64,000 bases of DNA from the NCBI RefSeq assembly GCF_900167935.1, contig NZ_FUYL01000003.1:310001-374000 (forward strand). Reading direction: 5' to 3'. Below the pieces are notes generated by a model. That model was given only the letters and a program-made list of their open reading frames with translations. It was not told the origin of the DNA and did not search any database. The position numbers and the translations under genes were made by a program. Positions 18,445 through 27,214 of the stretch are shown piece after piece; position 1 is the stretch's first letter; each line of letters starts with the position of its first letter. Source of the stretch: Maribacter arcticus. Lineage in GTDB: Bacteria > Bacteroidota > Bacteroidia > Flavobacteriales > Flavobacteriaceae.

Positions 18445-18825
18445 TTAGAACTTAACAGTTCGCTGGCAAAGTTGAAGCGGCATCCCCCAAGGATCTCGTA
18501 ACATTACCAGATGACTACCATCTTCCTTAAAAATTTCTTCAAAAAAACTAGCTCCAGCCTTTAGTAATCGTTGCTTATCTTCTTGTGCATTTTCAGAAAT
18601 AAAAGCTACATGAAACGTTAAAGGATGCCTATTACTAAAATCTTCGGCTAATTCATCTTCTCGTTTATAAAATTCAATAACGACGCGATCCGTACTATCG
18701 GCCAAAAAAGTCATGAATGGAGATACCTTCTGCTGGTTTGCTATAGTTAGCCCTAAATGGGTACAATACCAATTAACGACCCCGTTAATATCAACCACAT
18801 TTAATGCAAAATGTTCAAAAGTCAT
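18445..18825 (-). CDS. VOC (glyoxalase/dioxygenase-like) family protein
   Basis: 126 residues forming the paired beta-alpha-beta-beta-beta modules of the vicinal oxygen chelate fold. Candidate metal ligands are His5 of 'MTFEHFALNV', the Glu of 'VVIEFYKRE', the His of 'PLTFHVAF' and the C-terminal 'LVMLRDPWGMPLQLCQR'. The substrate cannot be told from sequence. It converges with the HTTM gene (four bases between stops) and is divergent from serS. Confidence 0.8.
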   Translation of the reverse strand: MTFEHFALNVVDINGVVNWYCTHLGLTIANQQKVSPFMTFLADSTDRVVIEFYKREDELAEDFSNRHPLTFHVAFISENAQEDKQRLLKAGASFFEEIFKEDGSHLVMLRDPWGMPLQLCQRTVKF

Positions 18826-18877
18826 TTTATTCGATGATTAGACCTTAAAAGTATCTAATTTAAAACTAAGATTAACG

Positions 18878-18885
18878 TAAATTTG
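18878..18885 (+). promoter_or_regulatory. -7 box of the serS promoter
   Basis: TAAATTTG, a full TAnnTTTG match, 19 bases before the serS ATG, which implies a leader of roughly 12-15 bases. Confidence 0.6.
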
Positions 18886-18904
18886 TAGTCAAATACAGCC
18901 AAAA

Positions 18905-20176
18905 ATGTTACAATTACAGACCATCCGGGAAAATAAGAAAGAAATTATCCTTGCCCTTGGAAAAAGAAATATTGACGCTCAAACCCTCTTAGATAATGTT
19001 CTTCAATTGGATGAAAAAAGACGTACAACCCAAACTCAATTGGATAATGTCTTGGCTGAATCTAATTCCCTTTCCAAAGAAATTGGTGCATTGTACAAAA
19101 CAGGAAAGGCTCAAGAGGCCAATGTATTAAAAGAGAAAACAGTCCATTTAAAAGAGGAATCAAAACAATTGGGTGAAGATTTGAATGCAGCTGCAGAAGA
19201 GCTTCAAAACTTGTTGTATCAAATACCGAATGCTCCGCATACATCTGTACGTAAAGGTAGTAGTGAAGAAGATAATGAAGAGGTATTTAAAGAAGGAGAT
19301 ATTCCAACTTTAGATACTACAGCACTACCTCATTGGGAGTTGGCAAAAAAGTATGACATCATAGATTTTGAATTAGGAGTTAAAATTGCAGGAGCAGGTT
19401 TTCCTGTATATAAAGGAAAAGGAGCCCGTTTACAACGTGCCTTAATAGCTTACTTTTTAGATAAAAATACTGAAGCAGGATATACTGAAATTCAAGTGCC
19501 CCATTTAGTAAACGAACTATCTGGCTACGGTACAGGGCAATTACCCGATAAAGAAGGTCAAATGTATCATGTTACTGCAGACGACCTGTATTTAATACCT
19601 ACAGCAGAAGTTCCTATTACCAATATTTTTAGGGATGTAATCGTTAATGAAAGCGATTTCCCAATTACATATACTGGCTACACACCTTGTTTTAGAAGAG
19701 AAGCAGGTAGTTATGGCGCGCATGTGCGTGGTCTGAACCGTTTACATCAGTTTGACAAGGTTGAAATTGTACGTGTAGAGCATCCTACAAAATCATATGA
19801 AGCATTAGATGGCATGGTAGAACATGTCAAAAATATTTTAAGGGAATTAAAATTACCGTATCGTATTCTTCGCCTTTGTGGTGGTGATTTAGGGTTTACC
19901 GCCGCTCTTACTTTTGATTTTGAAGTGTTTTCTACAGCGCAAGACCGTTGGCTAGAAATTAGTTCTGTTTCGAATTTCGAAACCTACCAAGCCAATAGAT
20001 TAAAATTGAGGTATAAAGATGAGAATGGTAAAAATCAATTAGCACATACCTTAAACGGTAGCTCTTTAGCTTTACCTCGTGTTTTGGCAGGTATTTTAGA
20101 AAATTATCAAACTCCAGAAGGCATTAAAATACCAGATGTATTGGTGCCATATTGTGGTTTTGAAATGATTGATTAA
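18905..20176 (+). CDS. serS: serine--tRNA ligase
   Basis: 423 residues, standard length. The N-terminal antiparallel coiled-coil arm (about 28-100) that binds the long variable arm of tRNA-Ser is evident from heptads of Lys and Glu. The class II catalytic core has motif 2 'GYTPCFRREAGSYGAHVRGLNRLHQFDKVE' (quoted in part: PCFRREAGSYG and RLHQFDKVE at about 258-285) and motif 3 'LNGSSLALPRVLAGILEN' near 383-400. It charges tRNA-Ser and selenocysteine tRNA. Single-gene unit with a promoter directly upstream. Confidence 0.97.
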   Translation: MLQLQTIRENKKEIILALGKRNIDAQTLLDNVLQLDEKRRTTQTQLDNVLAESNSLSKEIGALYKTGKAQEANVLKEKTVHLKEESKQLGEDLNAAAEELQNLLYQIPNAPHTSVRKGSSEEDNEEVFKEGDIPTLDTTALPHWELAKKYDIIDFELGVKIAGAGFPVYKGKGARLQRALIAYFLDKNTEAGYTEIQVPHLVNELSGYGTGQLPDKEGQMYHVTADDLYLIPTAEVPITNIFRDVIVNESDFPITYTGYTPCFRREAGSYGAHVRGLNRLHQFDKVEIVRVEHPTKSYEALDGMVEHVKNILRELKLPYRILRLCGGDLGFTAALTFDFEVFSTAQDRWLEISSVSNFETYQANRLKLRYKDENGKNQLAHTLNGSSLALPRVLAGILENYQTPEGIKIPDVLVPYCGFEMID

Positions 20177-20235
20177 TCTTGATCTAATTTAACTTTTAGC
20201 ACTGCCAATTTGAAATGGTAGTTGTAAGAACAATC

Positions 20236-20277
20236 AATAAACACGCTCTGTAAACTGGTTTACACAGCATGTTTATT
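20236..20277. repeat. large hairpin between serS and the OsmC gene
   Basis: A 20-base inverted repeat (AATAAACACGCTCTGTAAAC / GTTTACACAGCATGTTTATT) with two mismatches and a two-base centre. No T run follows on either strand, so it is not a canonical terminator. It could still stop or protect the serS transcript, or act as a protein site. Confidence 0.6.
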
Positions 20278-20325
20278 ATAAGAATTTACCTAAATTTAAA
20301 GGTTAGTTTAAAACATAATTCGCAT

Positions 20326-20730
20326 ATGGAATACTTTACAACAGCATACTCAGCCTCAAAAACAAATGCTACAATAGCCATAAAGCAGTCAAAAATTGAT
20401 TTTGGAATTACCCCAGAAACAGATAATAGCCTTCCAAACCCAGCAGAATTATTCTTAGGTTCATTCTCGTCTTGTATTCTTAAAAATGTTGAGCGTTTCT
20501 CTATTCTAATGCATTTTGATTATATATCTGCTGAAATTTCGGTAAAGGCAACACGTTTAGAAAAACCTGCCAGAATGGACGAGATAAACTATGTGCTAAA
20601 AGTGCATAGCAAAGACAATAATTTAAACATAGAATTACTTAAAAAGAACATTGAAAAGTTCGGTACAATATATAATACTGTTAAGTTATCTTGTGCGATA
20701 AATGGCACTATTGAAAAAATTTCAGAATAG
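20326..20730 (+). CDS. OsmC family protein
   Basis: 134 residues from the ATG at 20326. An upstream frame extends 19 codons further but lies within the hairpin and a run of non-conserved residues, so the later start is preferred. OsmC/Ohr-fold features are 'NPAELFLGSFSSCILKNVERFS' with a Cys at the position of the first peroxidatic Cys (in SSCIL), and a second Cys in 'TVKLSCAINGTI'. Members reduce organic hydroperoxides with thiols. The strict Ohr motifs are not all present, so the substrate is uncertain. Confidence 0.82.
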   Translation: MEYFTTAYSASKTNATIAIKQSKIDFGITPETDNSLPNPAELFLGSFSSCILKNVERFSILMHFDYISAEISVKATRLEKPARMDEINYVLKVHSKDNNLNIELLKKNIEKFGTIYNTVKLSCAINGTIEKISE

Positions 20731-20754
20731 CAAAAACGAAAATTTTAATCCGCC

Positions 20755-20762
20755 TATTTTTG
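20755..20762 (+). promoter_or_regulatory. -7 box upstream of the SMR transporter
   Basis: TATTTTTG matches TAnnTTTG and lies 80 bases before the SMR gene ATG, leaving a leader of about 70 bases with no recognisable riboswitch structure. Confidence 0.4.
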
Positions 20763-20841
20763 CAACGAATAAAATCTCAATTTTCCTGTAAACAAACCAA
20801 CTTGAAAATGAATATTCACTACAATAAATAAAAACCAAAAC

Positions 20842-21168
20842 ATGAATTGGATTGTTTTAATTATTGCAGGGGTATTCGAAGTTGTCTTTGCATTCTGTTT
20901 GGGAAAGGCCAAAGAAACTACAGGAAACGAAATGTATTTATGGTATGTAGGTTTTTTCGTTGCACTATGTATTAGCATGGCCCTTTTAGTAAAGGCAACG
21001 CAAACTCTACCTATAGGAACAGCTTACGCCGTGTGGACAGGTATTGGTGCTGTTGGAACAGTGTTACTGGGTATTGTGGTATTCAAAGAACCTGCTACTT
21101 TTCTTAGACTACTTTTTATCACTACCCTCATTGGCTCTATTATTGGGTTAAAGGTGGTATCTCATTAA
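20842..21168 (+). CDS. sugE: small multidrug resistance (SMR) transporter, SugE/Gdx type
   Basis: 108 residues, four membrane helices, the typical SMR size. The essential membrane-embedded Glu lies at residue 13 (AGVFEVVFA). The segment 'LPIGTAYAVWTGIGAVGTVLLGI' is the signature of the SugE/Gdx branch rather than EmrE (which has AYALWAG). Gdx members export guanidinium in exchange for protons; others export quaternary ammonium compounds. Only one SMR gene is present, so it should work as a dual-topology homodimer. The usual Trp near position 16 of Gdx is Phe here. Confidence 0.88.
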   Translation: MNWIVLIIAGVFEVVFAFCLGKAKETTGNEMYLWYVGFFVALCISMALLVKATQTLPIGTAYAVWTGIGAVGTVLLGIVVFKEPATFLRLLFITTLIGSIIGLKVVSH

Positions 21169-21251
21169 ATTAAAGCAATTAGAAATTCAGTAACTATTAA
21201 GTAGATTTACAGTCTACTTTTTTAAGATTATAAATAGAATATCTGATTATC

Positions 21252-21896
21252 ATGAATAAAAAAGTTACAGATTATCTTAATGGACTTACCCAATGGAAAG
21301 ATGAGCTTATAAGGCTTCGAGAGATAATTCTTGACTGTGACTTGGTAGAAGACTTTAAATGGAAGCATCCTTGTTATACTTATAAGGGTAAAAACATTGC
21401 ACTGATGCATGATTTTAAGGAATATAGTGCCCTTCTATTTTATAAAGGAGCACTTTTAAAAGACCCAAAGAAAATACTGATTCAACAAACGAAAAATGTA
21501 CAGGCCGGTCGACAAATTAGATTTATAAATTTAGAAGAGATAAATCAATTAGAGGCTGTAATTAAAAGTTATTTACTTGAAGCTATAGAGCATGAAAAAT
21601 CTGGTCAAAAAATACCAATGAAAAAGGTATCTGATTTTGATTTTCCGTCAGAACTAGGAGATAAATTTAAAGAAAACCCTGAACTTGAAACTGCCTTCAA
21701 CAATCTAACACCTGGGCGACAGAAAGGTTATTTACTGAATTTTTCTCAAGCAAAACAGTCTTCAACGCGACTATCAAGAATAGAAAAAAATACGAAGCGA
21801 ATTTTTGAAGGCAAAGGATTAAACGATTGTATTTGCGGACTTTCTAAGCGAATGCCGAATTGCGATGGCTCTCACAATCAACTCTCTTCTAAATAA
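21252..21896 (+). CDS. DUF1801 / YdeI-like protein with C-terminal CDGSH iron-sulfur motif
   Basis: 214 residues. An N-terminal DUF1801 fold covers about 5-110 ('FKWKHPCYTYKGKNIALMH'). The YdeI/OmdA-type C-terminal helix region is at about 145-180 ('FNNLTPGRQKGYLLNFSQAK'). Residues 193-208 read CICGLSKRMPNCDGSH, an exact match to C-x-C-x2-S-x3-P-x-C-D-G-S-H, with ligands Cys193, Cys195, Cys204 and His208. That motif in mitoNEET-type proteins binds a 2Fe-2S cluster with one His ligand, used in electron or cluster transfer and redox sensing. The function of the whole protein is unknown. Stand-alone gene. Confidence 0.8.
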   Translation: MNKKVTDYLNGLTQWKDELIRLREIILDCDLVEDFKWKHPCYTYKGKNIALMHDFKEYSALLFYKGALLKDPKKILIQQTKNVQAGRQIRFINLEEINQLEAVIKSYLLEAIEHEKSGQKIPMKKVSDFDFPSELGDKFKENPELETAFNNLTPGRQKGYLLNFSQAKQSSTRLSRIEKNTKRIFEGKGLNDCICGLSKRMPNCDGSHNQLSSK

Positions 21897-21953
21897 TTTT
21901 TTTTACGCACGCGTTGTTACCGTCACCTATACACCATCTTATAGCATTCTACG

Positions 21954-21961
21954 TATCTTTG
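21954..21961 (+). promoter_or_regulatory. -7 box almost abutting the TPR gene start
   Basis: TATCTTTG lies only three bases upstream of the ATG at 21965. If it is used, the transcript would be leaderless or nearly so. Confidence 0.35.
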
Positions 21962-21964
21962 AAT

Positions 21965-23752
21965 ATGCGTTTTCTAATTTTCCTTATTTCGTATTTGTCA
22001 CTAGCCACTTTTGCTTGGGCTCAAGAAAATTTTTTGGCAAAGCAATATTTTGCTGACGGCGATTTTGAAAAGGCAGTGGTTTTCTACGAAAAATTAGTAG
22101 AGAAAAATCCGCGTCGAACAGAATATGCACAAGATTTAGTTGCCTGCTACCAACAATTAGAGCGTTATGAAGATGCAGGTGAATTTCTCAAGGAACGTTT
22201 AAAAGACCGAAACCCCTACCCTACTTTATTGATAGATTTAGGATACAATCACGCCCTTCAAGAGCAGCCAGAAATGGCACAAACCTATTATAATCAAGCC
22301 TTAGATATTATTCCTAAAAATCCGAATTACGGATATGCCATCGGTCTTCAGTTTCAAAAATATAGTTTATTAGATATGGCGATTAACGCTTTTGAAAAAT
22401 CAATGCAGCTTAACCCAGCATTAGATTTCAACTTTCAATTAGCACGTATTTATGGCGAACAAGGTAATATTGAAGCTATGTACAATTCGTATCTGAATTT
22501 GGTTATGGACGGAAAAACTTCAAAATCGAACATTTTAAGGAGTATCGATGATTTCGTTTCAGAAAATCCTGAGGATACCAATAATATTCTATTAAAGAAA
22601 GTATTACTTGAACGAGCTCAGAAAAATCCGGATATTGTTTGGAACGAATTACTTAGTTGGCTTTTTGTGCAACAAAATCAATACAGCAGTGCCTTTAGGC
22701 AAGAAAAAGCCATATTCAAGCGTATAAACGGTAGTTCTACAGTGCGTTTAGAAAATTTGGGTGATAATACTTTAGAAGCTGAAGATAACGAAACAGCTAA
22801 AGAGATTTTTAGCTATATCATCGATAACACCAACAATGAGATTACCAAATTAGATGCAGAATTAAACCTACTCGATATTGAGTTAATAGACGCCTCTAAA
22901 GGTCAGTTAGAATCAATTCAAAAAAAATATGACCAACTTATAGATATTTACGGGTACAAGTCACAAACACTTCAACTTCAAGTAGCCTACGCAAATTTTC
23001 TCACGTTTAAAAAAAATGAGCCACAACCAGCGGAAAAGCTTTTAAAAAATAGTCTTGAACTGCCTTTAAGTGACCGTGGAACTGCGTATCTAAAATTAGC
23101 TTTGGGTGATATATTGGTCTATGATAAAAAATTCAATGAAGCTCTTATTTATTTCTCACAGATACAGCAAAAATTAAAAAATGACGTTCTAGGGCAAGAT
23201 GCCCGGTATAAGGTTGCTCAAACAAGTTTTTACAAGGGTGATTTTGATTGGGCGTTGACACAGTTAAAGGTTTTAAGAAGTTCAACTTCACAATTGATTG
23301 CAAATGATGCTATGCAATTAAGCTTGTTGATTTCAGATAATTCCTTAGAAGATTCTACACAAACAGCTTTAAAGAAGTATGCACGAGCAGATTTTCTGTC
23401 CTATCAAAACAAAACCGATGATGCCATAACTGCCTTAAATGATATTCTTGAAAACCATAAAGGCGAAAAAATTGAAGACGAAGCCTTACTTAAGCAGGCT
23501 GAACTGTATGAATCACAAAAAAAATACGACGAAGCCCTGTTGAATTATCAAAAAATAATCACCTTTTATGGTAATGGCATTTTGGCCGATGATGCGTATT
23601 ATGCATTGGGCGAGCTTTACAGAAAAGTTTACAAAGACACCGCAAAAGCTAAAGAACAGTATGAAAAAATAATTTACAATTATCAAGACAGCTATTATTT
23701 TCCACAAGCACGAAAGAACTTTAGAATATTAAGAGGCGACTCAATTAATTAA
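21965..23752 (+). CDS. secreted tetratricopeptide repeat protein
   Basis: 595 residues from the ATG at 21965. The reading frame is open 17 codons further upstream, but this Met begins a good Sec signal peptide (MRFLIFLISYLSLATFAWAQ). The rest is a chain of TPR helices: 'FADGDFEKAVVFYEKLVEKNPRR'-type units at about 25-190, and again 370-580 ('AELYESQKKYDEALLNYQKI', 'KDTAKAKEQYEKIIYNY'), with a less regular central part. Periplasmic scaffold for protein contacts; partner unknown. A TPR gene between serS and the DUF4286/rsmA group is a recurrent order in Flavobacteriaceae, to my knowledge. Confidence 0.85.
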   Translation: MRFLIFLISYLSLATFAWAQENFLAKQYFADGDFEKAVVFYEKLVEKNPRRTEYAQDLVACYQQLERYEDAGEFLKERLKDRNPYPTLLIDLGYNHALQEQPEMAQTYYNQALDIIPKNPNYGYAIGLQFQKYSLLDMAINAFEKSMQLNPALDFNFQLARIYGEQGNIEAMYNSYLNLVMDGKTSKSNILRSIDDFVSENPEDTNNILLKKVLLERAQKNPDIVWNELLSWLFVQQNQYSSAFRQEKAIFKRINGSSTVRLENLGDNTLEAEDNETAKEIFSYIIDNTNNEITKLDAELNLLDIELIDASKGQLESIQKKYDQLIDIYGYKSQTLQLQVAYANFLTFKKNEPQPAEKLLKNSLELPLSDRGTAYLKLALGDILVYDKKFNEALIYFSQIQQKLKNDVLGQDARYKVAQTSFYKGDFDWALTQLKVLRSSTSQLIANDAMQLSLLISDNSLEDSTQTALKKYARADFLSYQNKTDDAITALNDILENHKGEKIEDEALLKQAELYESQKKYDEALLNYQKIITFYGNGILADDAYYALGELYRKVYKDTAKAKEQYEKIIYNYQDSYYFPQARKNFRILRGDSIN

Positions 23753-23789
23753 AAACATCCTCACAATTATATTTAAGACACTGTTCAAT

Positions 23790-23797
23790 TAACTTTG
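23790..23797 (+). promoter_or_regulatory. -7 box of the DUF4286-rsmA-mgtE unit
   Basis: TAACTTTG, a full TAnnTTTG match, 42 bases before the ATG at 23839. Confidence 0.5.
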
Positions 23798-23838
23798 TAT
23801 CTAACATGTAATTTTAAGGAAGAATCTGAATTTAACAT

Positions 23839-24471
23839 ATGTACATTTATAACGTAACCACCAATATTGAAGAAACCAGCCATGATGCTTGGGTAAAATG
23901 GATGAAAGAAATTCATATACCAGAAGTACTATCTACTGGTAAGTTTCTAAGTGCAAAATTTACAAAAGTATTGATTGAAGAAGACATGGGAGGTTTCACC
24001 TATTCGGTTCAATACACTGTAAAGGATAAAGCTACTTTAGAACGATATTACGAGGAAGACGCTCCTAAATTAATAGAAAGTATTCAACGTAATTTTGCAG
24101 GTAAATTGGTTTCCTTTAAAACTGAATTAGAGGTTGTAGATGAATATTTTGTGCAGCGTGCTACTGCCACACACTATATGTTCACCTATGGTACATTACA
24201 AGAAAGAGAAGTACAATTAGGCGTTTTTTCAAGACCCTTAACTGGTTTTGAAGATGAATTACCACTTTATATTCTTTCGGATACAAAAGTAGCAGGCTTA
24301 TATCCAACCGTGCATCACACCGGACAAAAAGAAGATCGTATTAAAGGGCAAGTCTATACGCTATCTCATCAAGAATTACAAAAAGCAGATATTTACGAAG
24401 GGGAGGCCTACGAACGAATTCAAATTCAATTGGCTTCTGGTAAAAATGCATGGGCATATATTGCAAAATAA
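23839..24471 (+). CDS. DUF4286 fused to a gamma-glutamylcyclotransferase-like domain
   Basis: 210 residues. Residues 1-105 are a DUF4286 domain (MYIYNVTTNIEE, 'WVKWMKEIHIPEVLSTGKF', 'YYEEDAPKL'), in Flavobacteriaceae normally a free-standing protein of about 100 residues just upstream of rsmA. Residues about 113-210 are a gamma-glutamylcyclotransferase (AIG2-like) domain. It starts with the substrate-loop motif FTYGTLQ, continues with 'AGLYPTV' and 'IKGQVYTLS', and has the expected 'DIYEGEAYER' carrying the catalytic Glu. Those enzymes cleave gamma-glutamyl amides to 5-oxoproline. The gene keeps the usual DUF4286 place, 20 bases before rsmA, so the fusion replaced the normal gene. Confidence 0.82.
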   Translation: MYIYNVTTNIEETSHDAWVKWMKEIHIPEVLSTGKFLSAKFTKVLIEEDMGGFTYSVQYTVKDKATLERYYEEDAPKLIESIQRNFAGKLVSFKTELEVVDEYFVQRATATHYMFTYGTLQEREVQLGVFSRPLTGFEDELPLYILSDTKVAGLYPTVHHTGQKEDRIKGQVYTLSHQELQKADIYEGEAYERIQIQLASGKNAWAYIAK

Positions 24472-24491
24472 GCTTGGCTTAAGAACATAGT

Positions 24492-25358
24492 ATGGGAACG
24501 AAAAGGCAAAAAAATAAAGGTGATAAATATGCTCATAATAAGCATCACGAAAAAGGACCGGTAAAGGCAAAGAAATATCTAGGTCAGCATTTTTTAAAAG
24601 ATGAAGATATCGCAAAACAAATTGCAGATACACTTTTACAAAAAGATTACAAGAATATTGTAGAAATCGGTCCGGGTACCGGGGTGTTGACAAAATACCT
24701 ACTAACACGAGACATTAACCTGGTGGCGATGGACCTAGATTCTGAATCCATTATTTACCTTAATGAAACATTTCCGTTAGAACATCATAAGTTGTTGGAA
24801 GGAGAAGGTTCTTTTAAGGTGATCGAGGCCGATTTTTTAAATTATGACCTACAAACATTGTTCGGTGATGAACAATTTGGAATTACAGGTAACTTCCCCT
24901 ATAATATTTCTACACAGATTGTATTCAAAGTACTGGAATTAAGAAATCAGATTCCTGAATTTTCAGGAATGTTCCAGAAAGAGGTCGCGCAACGAATTTG
25001 TGCACAAGAAGGTAGTAAGACCTATGGAATTCTATCTGTTTTAGCACAGGCTTTCTATGATACTGAATATCTTTTTACGGTACAGCCAGAAGTATTCGAC
25101 CCGCCACCAAAAGTACAATCGGGCGTATTACGATTAACCCGTAAAACAAATTTTCAACTTCCCTGCGACGAACAATTATTCAGAAGAGTAGTAAAAACCG
25201 CCTTTAATCAACGTAGAAAGACCTTACGGAACAGTTTAAAAACCTTCGCCCTTTCAGATATTCTCAAAGAAGATGCTATATTTGACCAGAGACCAGAACA
25301 ACTGTCCGTAGCAGATTTTATAGCATTGACGAAGAAGATAGCAGATGATACCCTTTAA
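24492..25358 (+). CDS. rsmA: 16S rRNA (A1518/A1519) dimethyltransferase
   Basis: 288 residues. It dimethylates two adenosines in the 3' helix of 16S rRNA late in 30S assembly. Motifs are [12 protein letters not shown] (28-39), the SAM loop [13 protein letters not shown] (58-70), 'MDLDSESI', the catalytic NFPYNIS (134-140) and 'FFDPPPKV..G'-type substrate loop ([11 protein letters not shown]). The first 25 residues are an unusual Lys/His/Gly-rich extension, and no other start lies between it and the core. The mgtE start lies inside the last codons (14-base overlap), so the two are co-translated. Confidence 0.96.
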   Translation: MGTKRQKNKGDKYAHNKHHEKGPVKAKKYLGQHFLKDEDIAKQIADTLLQKDYKNIVEIGPGTGVLTKYLLTRDINLVAMDLDSESIIYLNETFPLEHHKLLEGEGSFKVIEADFLNYDLQTLFGDEQFGITGNFPYNISTQIVFKVLELRNQIPEFSGMFQKEVAQRICAQEGSKTYGILSVLAQAFYDTEYLFTVQPEVFDPPPKVQSGVLRLTRKTNFQLPCDEQLFRRVVKTAFNQRRKTLRNSLKTFALSDILKEDAIFDQRPEQLSVADFIALTKKIADDTL

Positions 25359-26697
25359 ACTTACCGAAGAACTTGTAAAAGACATAGAACAGCACATTGA
25401 AAATAAAAATGATGCTGAACTAACCACATTGTTTCAAGATGTCCATTATGCAGATATTGCAGAAATCATTAATGAACTTGATGATGATGAGGCTACCTAC
25501 TTAATTAAATTATTAGATAGCGATAAAACCTCTGATATTCTTACTGAGTTAGATGAAGATATTCGTGAAGCGATACTAGGCAACCTTTCCTCGCAAGAAA
25601 TTGCAAGCGAACTAGAAGAACTAGATACTGATGATGCAGCTGATATTATTGGTGAACTCCCTAAAGAGCAAGTACAAGACGTTATTTCTAAAATTGAAGA
25701 TAGGGAACACGCCAAAGATATCGTAGACTTATTGCGCTATGCAGAGAATTCTGCTGGTGGACTTATGGCGAAAGAACTCGTAAAAGTGAACGAGAATTGG
25801 AATGTATTGACCTGTGTTAAAGAAATGCGAGCACAAGCTGAAAATGTAACCCGTGTTCACTCCATTTATGTAGTTGATGATGAAGACAAGCTTAAGGGAC
25901 GGTTATCCTTAAAGGATCTATTGACTACTTCTACCAAAACACATATTAAGGACGTTTTTATTAAGAACGTAGATTCGGTCAACGTAAATGAAGACCCCGA
26001 AGAGGTAGCTCGTATTATGAGTAAGTATGACTTAGAGGCTATACCTGTAGTTGATGAAATTGGTAGGCTTGTTGGGCGTATTACGATTGACGACATTATT
26101 GATGTTATTAAAGAAGAAGCAGAGCGTGATTATCAAATGGCTGCTGGTATATCGCAAGGTGTTGAAGCAGATGCAAGCATTTGGGAACTTACCCGTGCAC
26201 GTTTACCATGGTTGATTTTAGGCCTTTTTGGAGGTGCGGCAGCAGCCGTTATCATGGGTGGTTTTGAAGAAATGTTTCGCGCATATACCGTATTGTTCTT
26301 ATTCACACCTTTGATAGCTGCAATGGCTGGTAACGTGGGTGTTCAATCTAGCGCAATTATCGTACAAGGTTTGGCAAACGATGATATAAAGGGAAGTATC
26401 GGTAACCGTTTGATTAAAGAAATGCTACTGGCCTTATTAAACGGGTTTATTCTATCATGTCTATTATTAGTATTTACTTGGGTCTGGAAAGGGGACTTCT
26501 TAACCTCTTTGGCAATCTCTATTTCACTTATTGCTGTAATCGTCGTTGCAGGCTTTATCGGCACATTCGTTCCTTTATTTCTTCACAAAAGAGGTATTGA
26601 CCCAGCAATCGCAACAGGGCCTTTTATAACCACCAGTAATGATATTTTTGGGATTCTAATTTACTTTTCTATTGCGAAACTCATTTTAGGTATTTAA
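25345..26697 (+). CDS. mgtE: magnesium transporter MgtE
   Basis: 450 residues in the full MgtE layout. The acidic N domain with armadillo-like repeats covers about 1-130 ('[33 protein letters not shown]', short repeats of similar type). Two CBS domains follow at about 135-255 ('[21 protein letters not shown]', '[19 protein letters not shown]'), then five membrane helices at about 285-450 with '[14 protein letters not shown]' and '[14 protein letters not shown]', which line the ion path. The N and CBS domains sense cytosolic Mg and close the channel. Overlaps rsmA. Confidence 0.96.
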   Translation: MIPFKLTEELVKDIEQHIENKNDAELTTLFQDVHYADIAEIINELDDDEATYLIKLLDSDKTSDILTELDEDIREAILGNLSSQEIASELEELDTDDAADIIGELPKEQVQDVISKIEDREHAKDIVDLLRYAENSAGGLMAKELVKVNENWNVLTCVKEMRAQAENVTRVHSIYVVDDEDKLKGRLSLKDLLTTSTKTHIKDVFIKNVDSVNVNEDPEEVARIMSKYDLEAIPVVDEIGRLVGRITIDDIIDVIKEEAERDYQMAAGISQGVEADASIWELTRARLPWLILGLFGGAAAAVIMGGFEEMFRAYTVLFLFTPLIAAMAGNVGVQSSAIIVQGLANDDIKGSIGNRLIKEMLLALLNGFILSCLLLVFTWVWKGDFLTSLAISISLIAVIVVAGFIGTFVPLFLHKRGIDPAIATGPFITTSNDIFGILIYFSIAKLILGI

Positions 26698-26838
26698 TAA
26701 ACCAGGATTCTTATTTTTAGAAAACCGCTACTTTACGTATCTTACTTTGTACAATACACGCTATTGATTTACAGCAGTGATGAAGTATTTTTTTGTCGTA
26801 TCAAGAATTTATATTATTCCTAGTTTTTAATCTAAAAA

Positions 26839-27204
26839 ATGAAAAGCATAAACCTTAAAGAAAAATATGAGTTAGTTGATGCCCATTGGCATCCACATCA
26901 AATTGGTATTGTCGATAACATGCAGGTCTTGTTGGCCAAGCTAAAAGGCGAATTTGTTTGGCATGCACATGAAAATGAAGATGAGCTATTTCATGTTATA
27001 AAGGGTACATTGCATATGCAATTTAGAGACCGTACCGAAGTCGTGAACGAAGGTGAAATAATTATTGTTCCCAAAGGAATTGAGCATTGCCCAACCACAA
27101 AAAACAAAGAAGAAGTTCAGGTATTATTATTTGAAAAATTAACAACAAACCATACGGGAAAGGTTGAATCTGAATTAACCCAAACCGATTATCCAAAAAT
27201 ATAA
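26839..27204 (+). CDS. cupin domain protein
   Basis: 121 residues, one conserved beta-barrel. Cupin motif 1 reads 'FVWHAHENEDELFHVIKGTL' with His, His, Glu ligands, and motif 2 'EIIIVPKGIEHCPTTKN' with the last His. It should bind one divalent metal. Small cupins of this form include mannose-6-phosphate isomerase-like and quercetinase-like enzymes, but the substrate is not evident. It starts a probable five-gene plus-strand run with the dehydrogenase (10 bases downstream), DUF1801, VOC and the LEA-like protein. Confidence 0.85.
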   Translation: MKSINLKEKYELVDAHWHPHQIGIVDNMQVLLAKLKGEFVWHAHENEDELFHVIKGTLHMQFRDRTEVVNEGEIIIVPKGIEHCPTTKNKEEVQVLLFEKLTTNHTGKVESELTQTDYPKI

Positions 27205-27214
27205 TTCCCAGTAA

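Noticed and set aside
20842-21168. Guanidine riboswitch ahead of the SMR gene
   Set aside because: The 80-base leader has no recognisable conserved motif or paired stem of the guanidine-I class.
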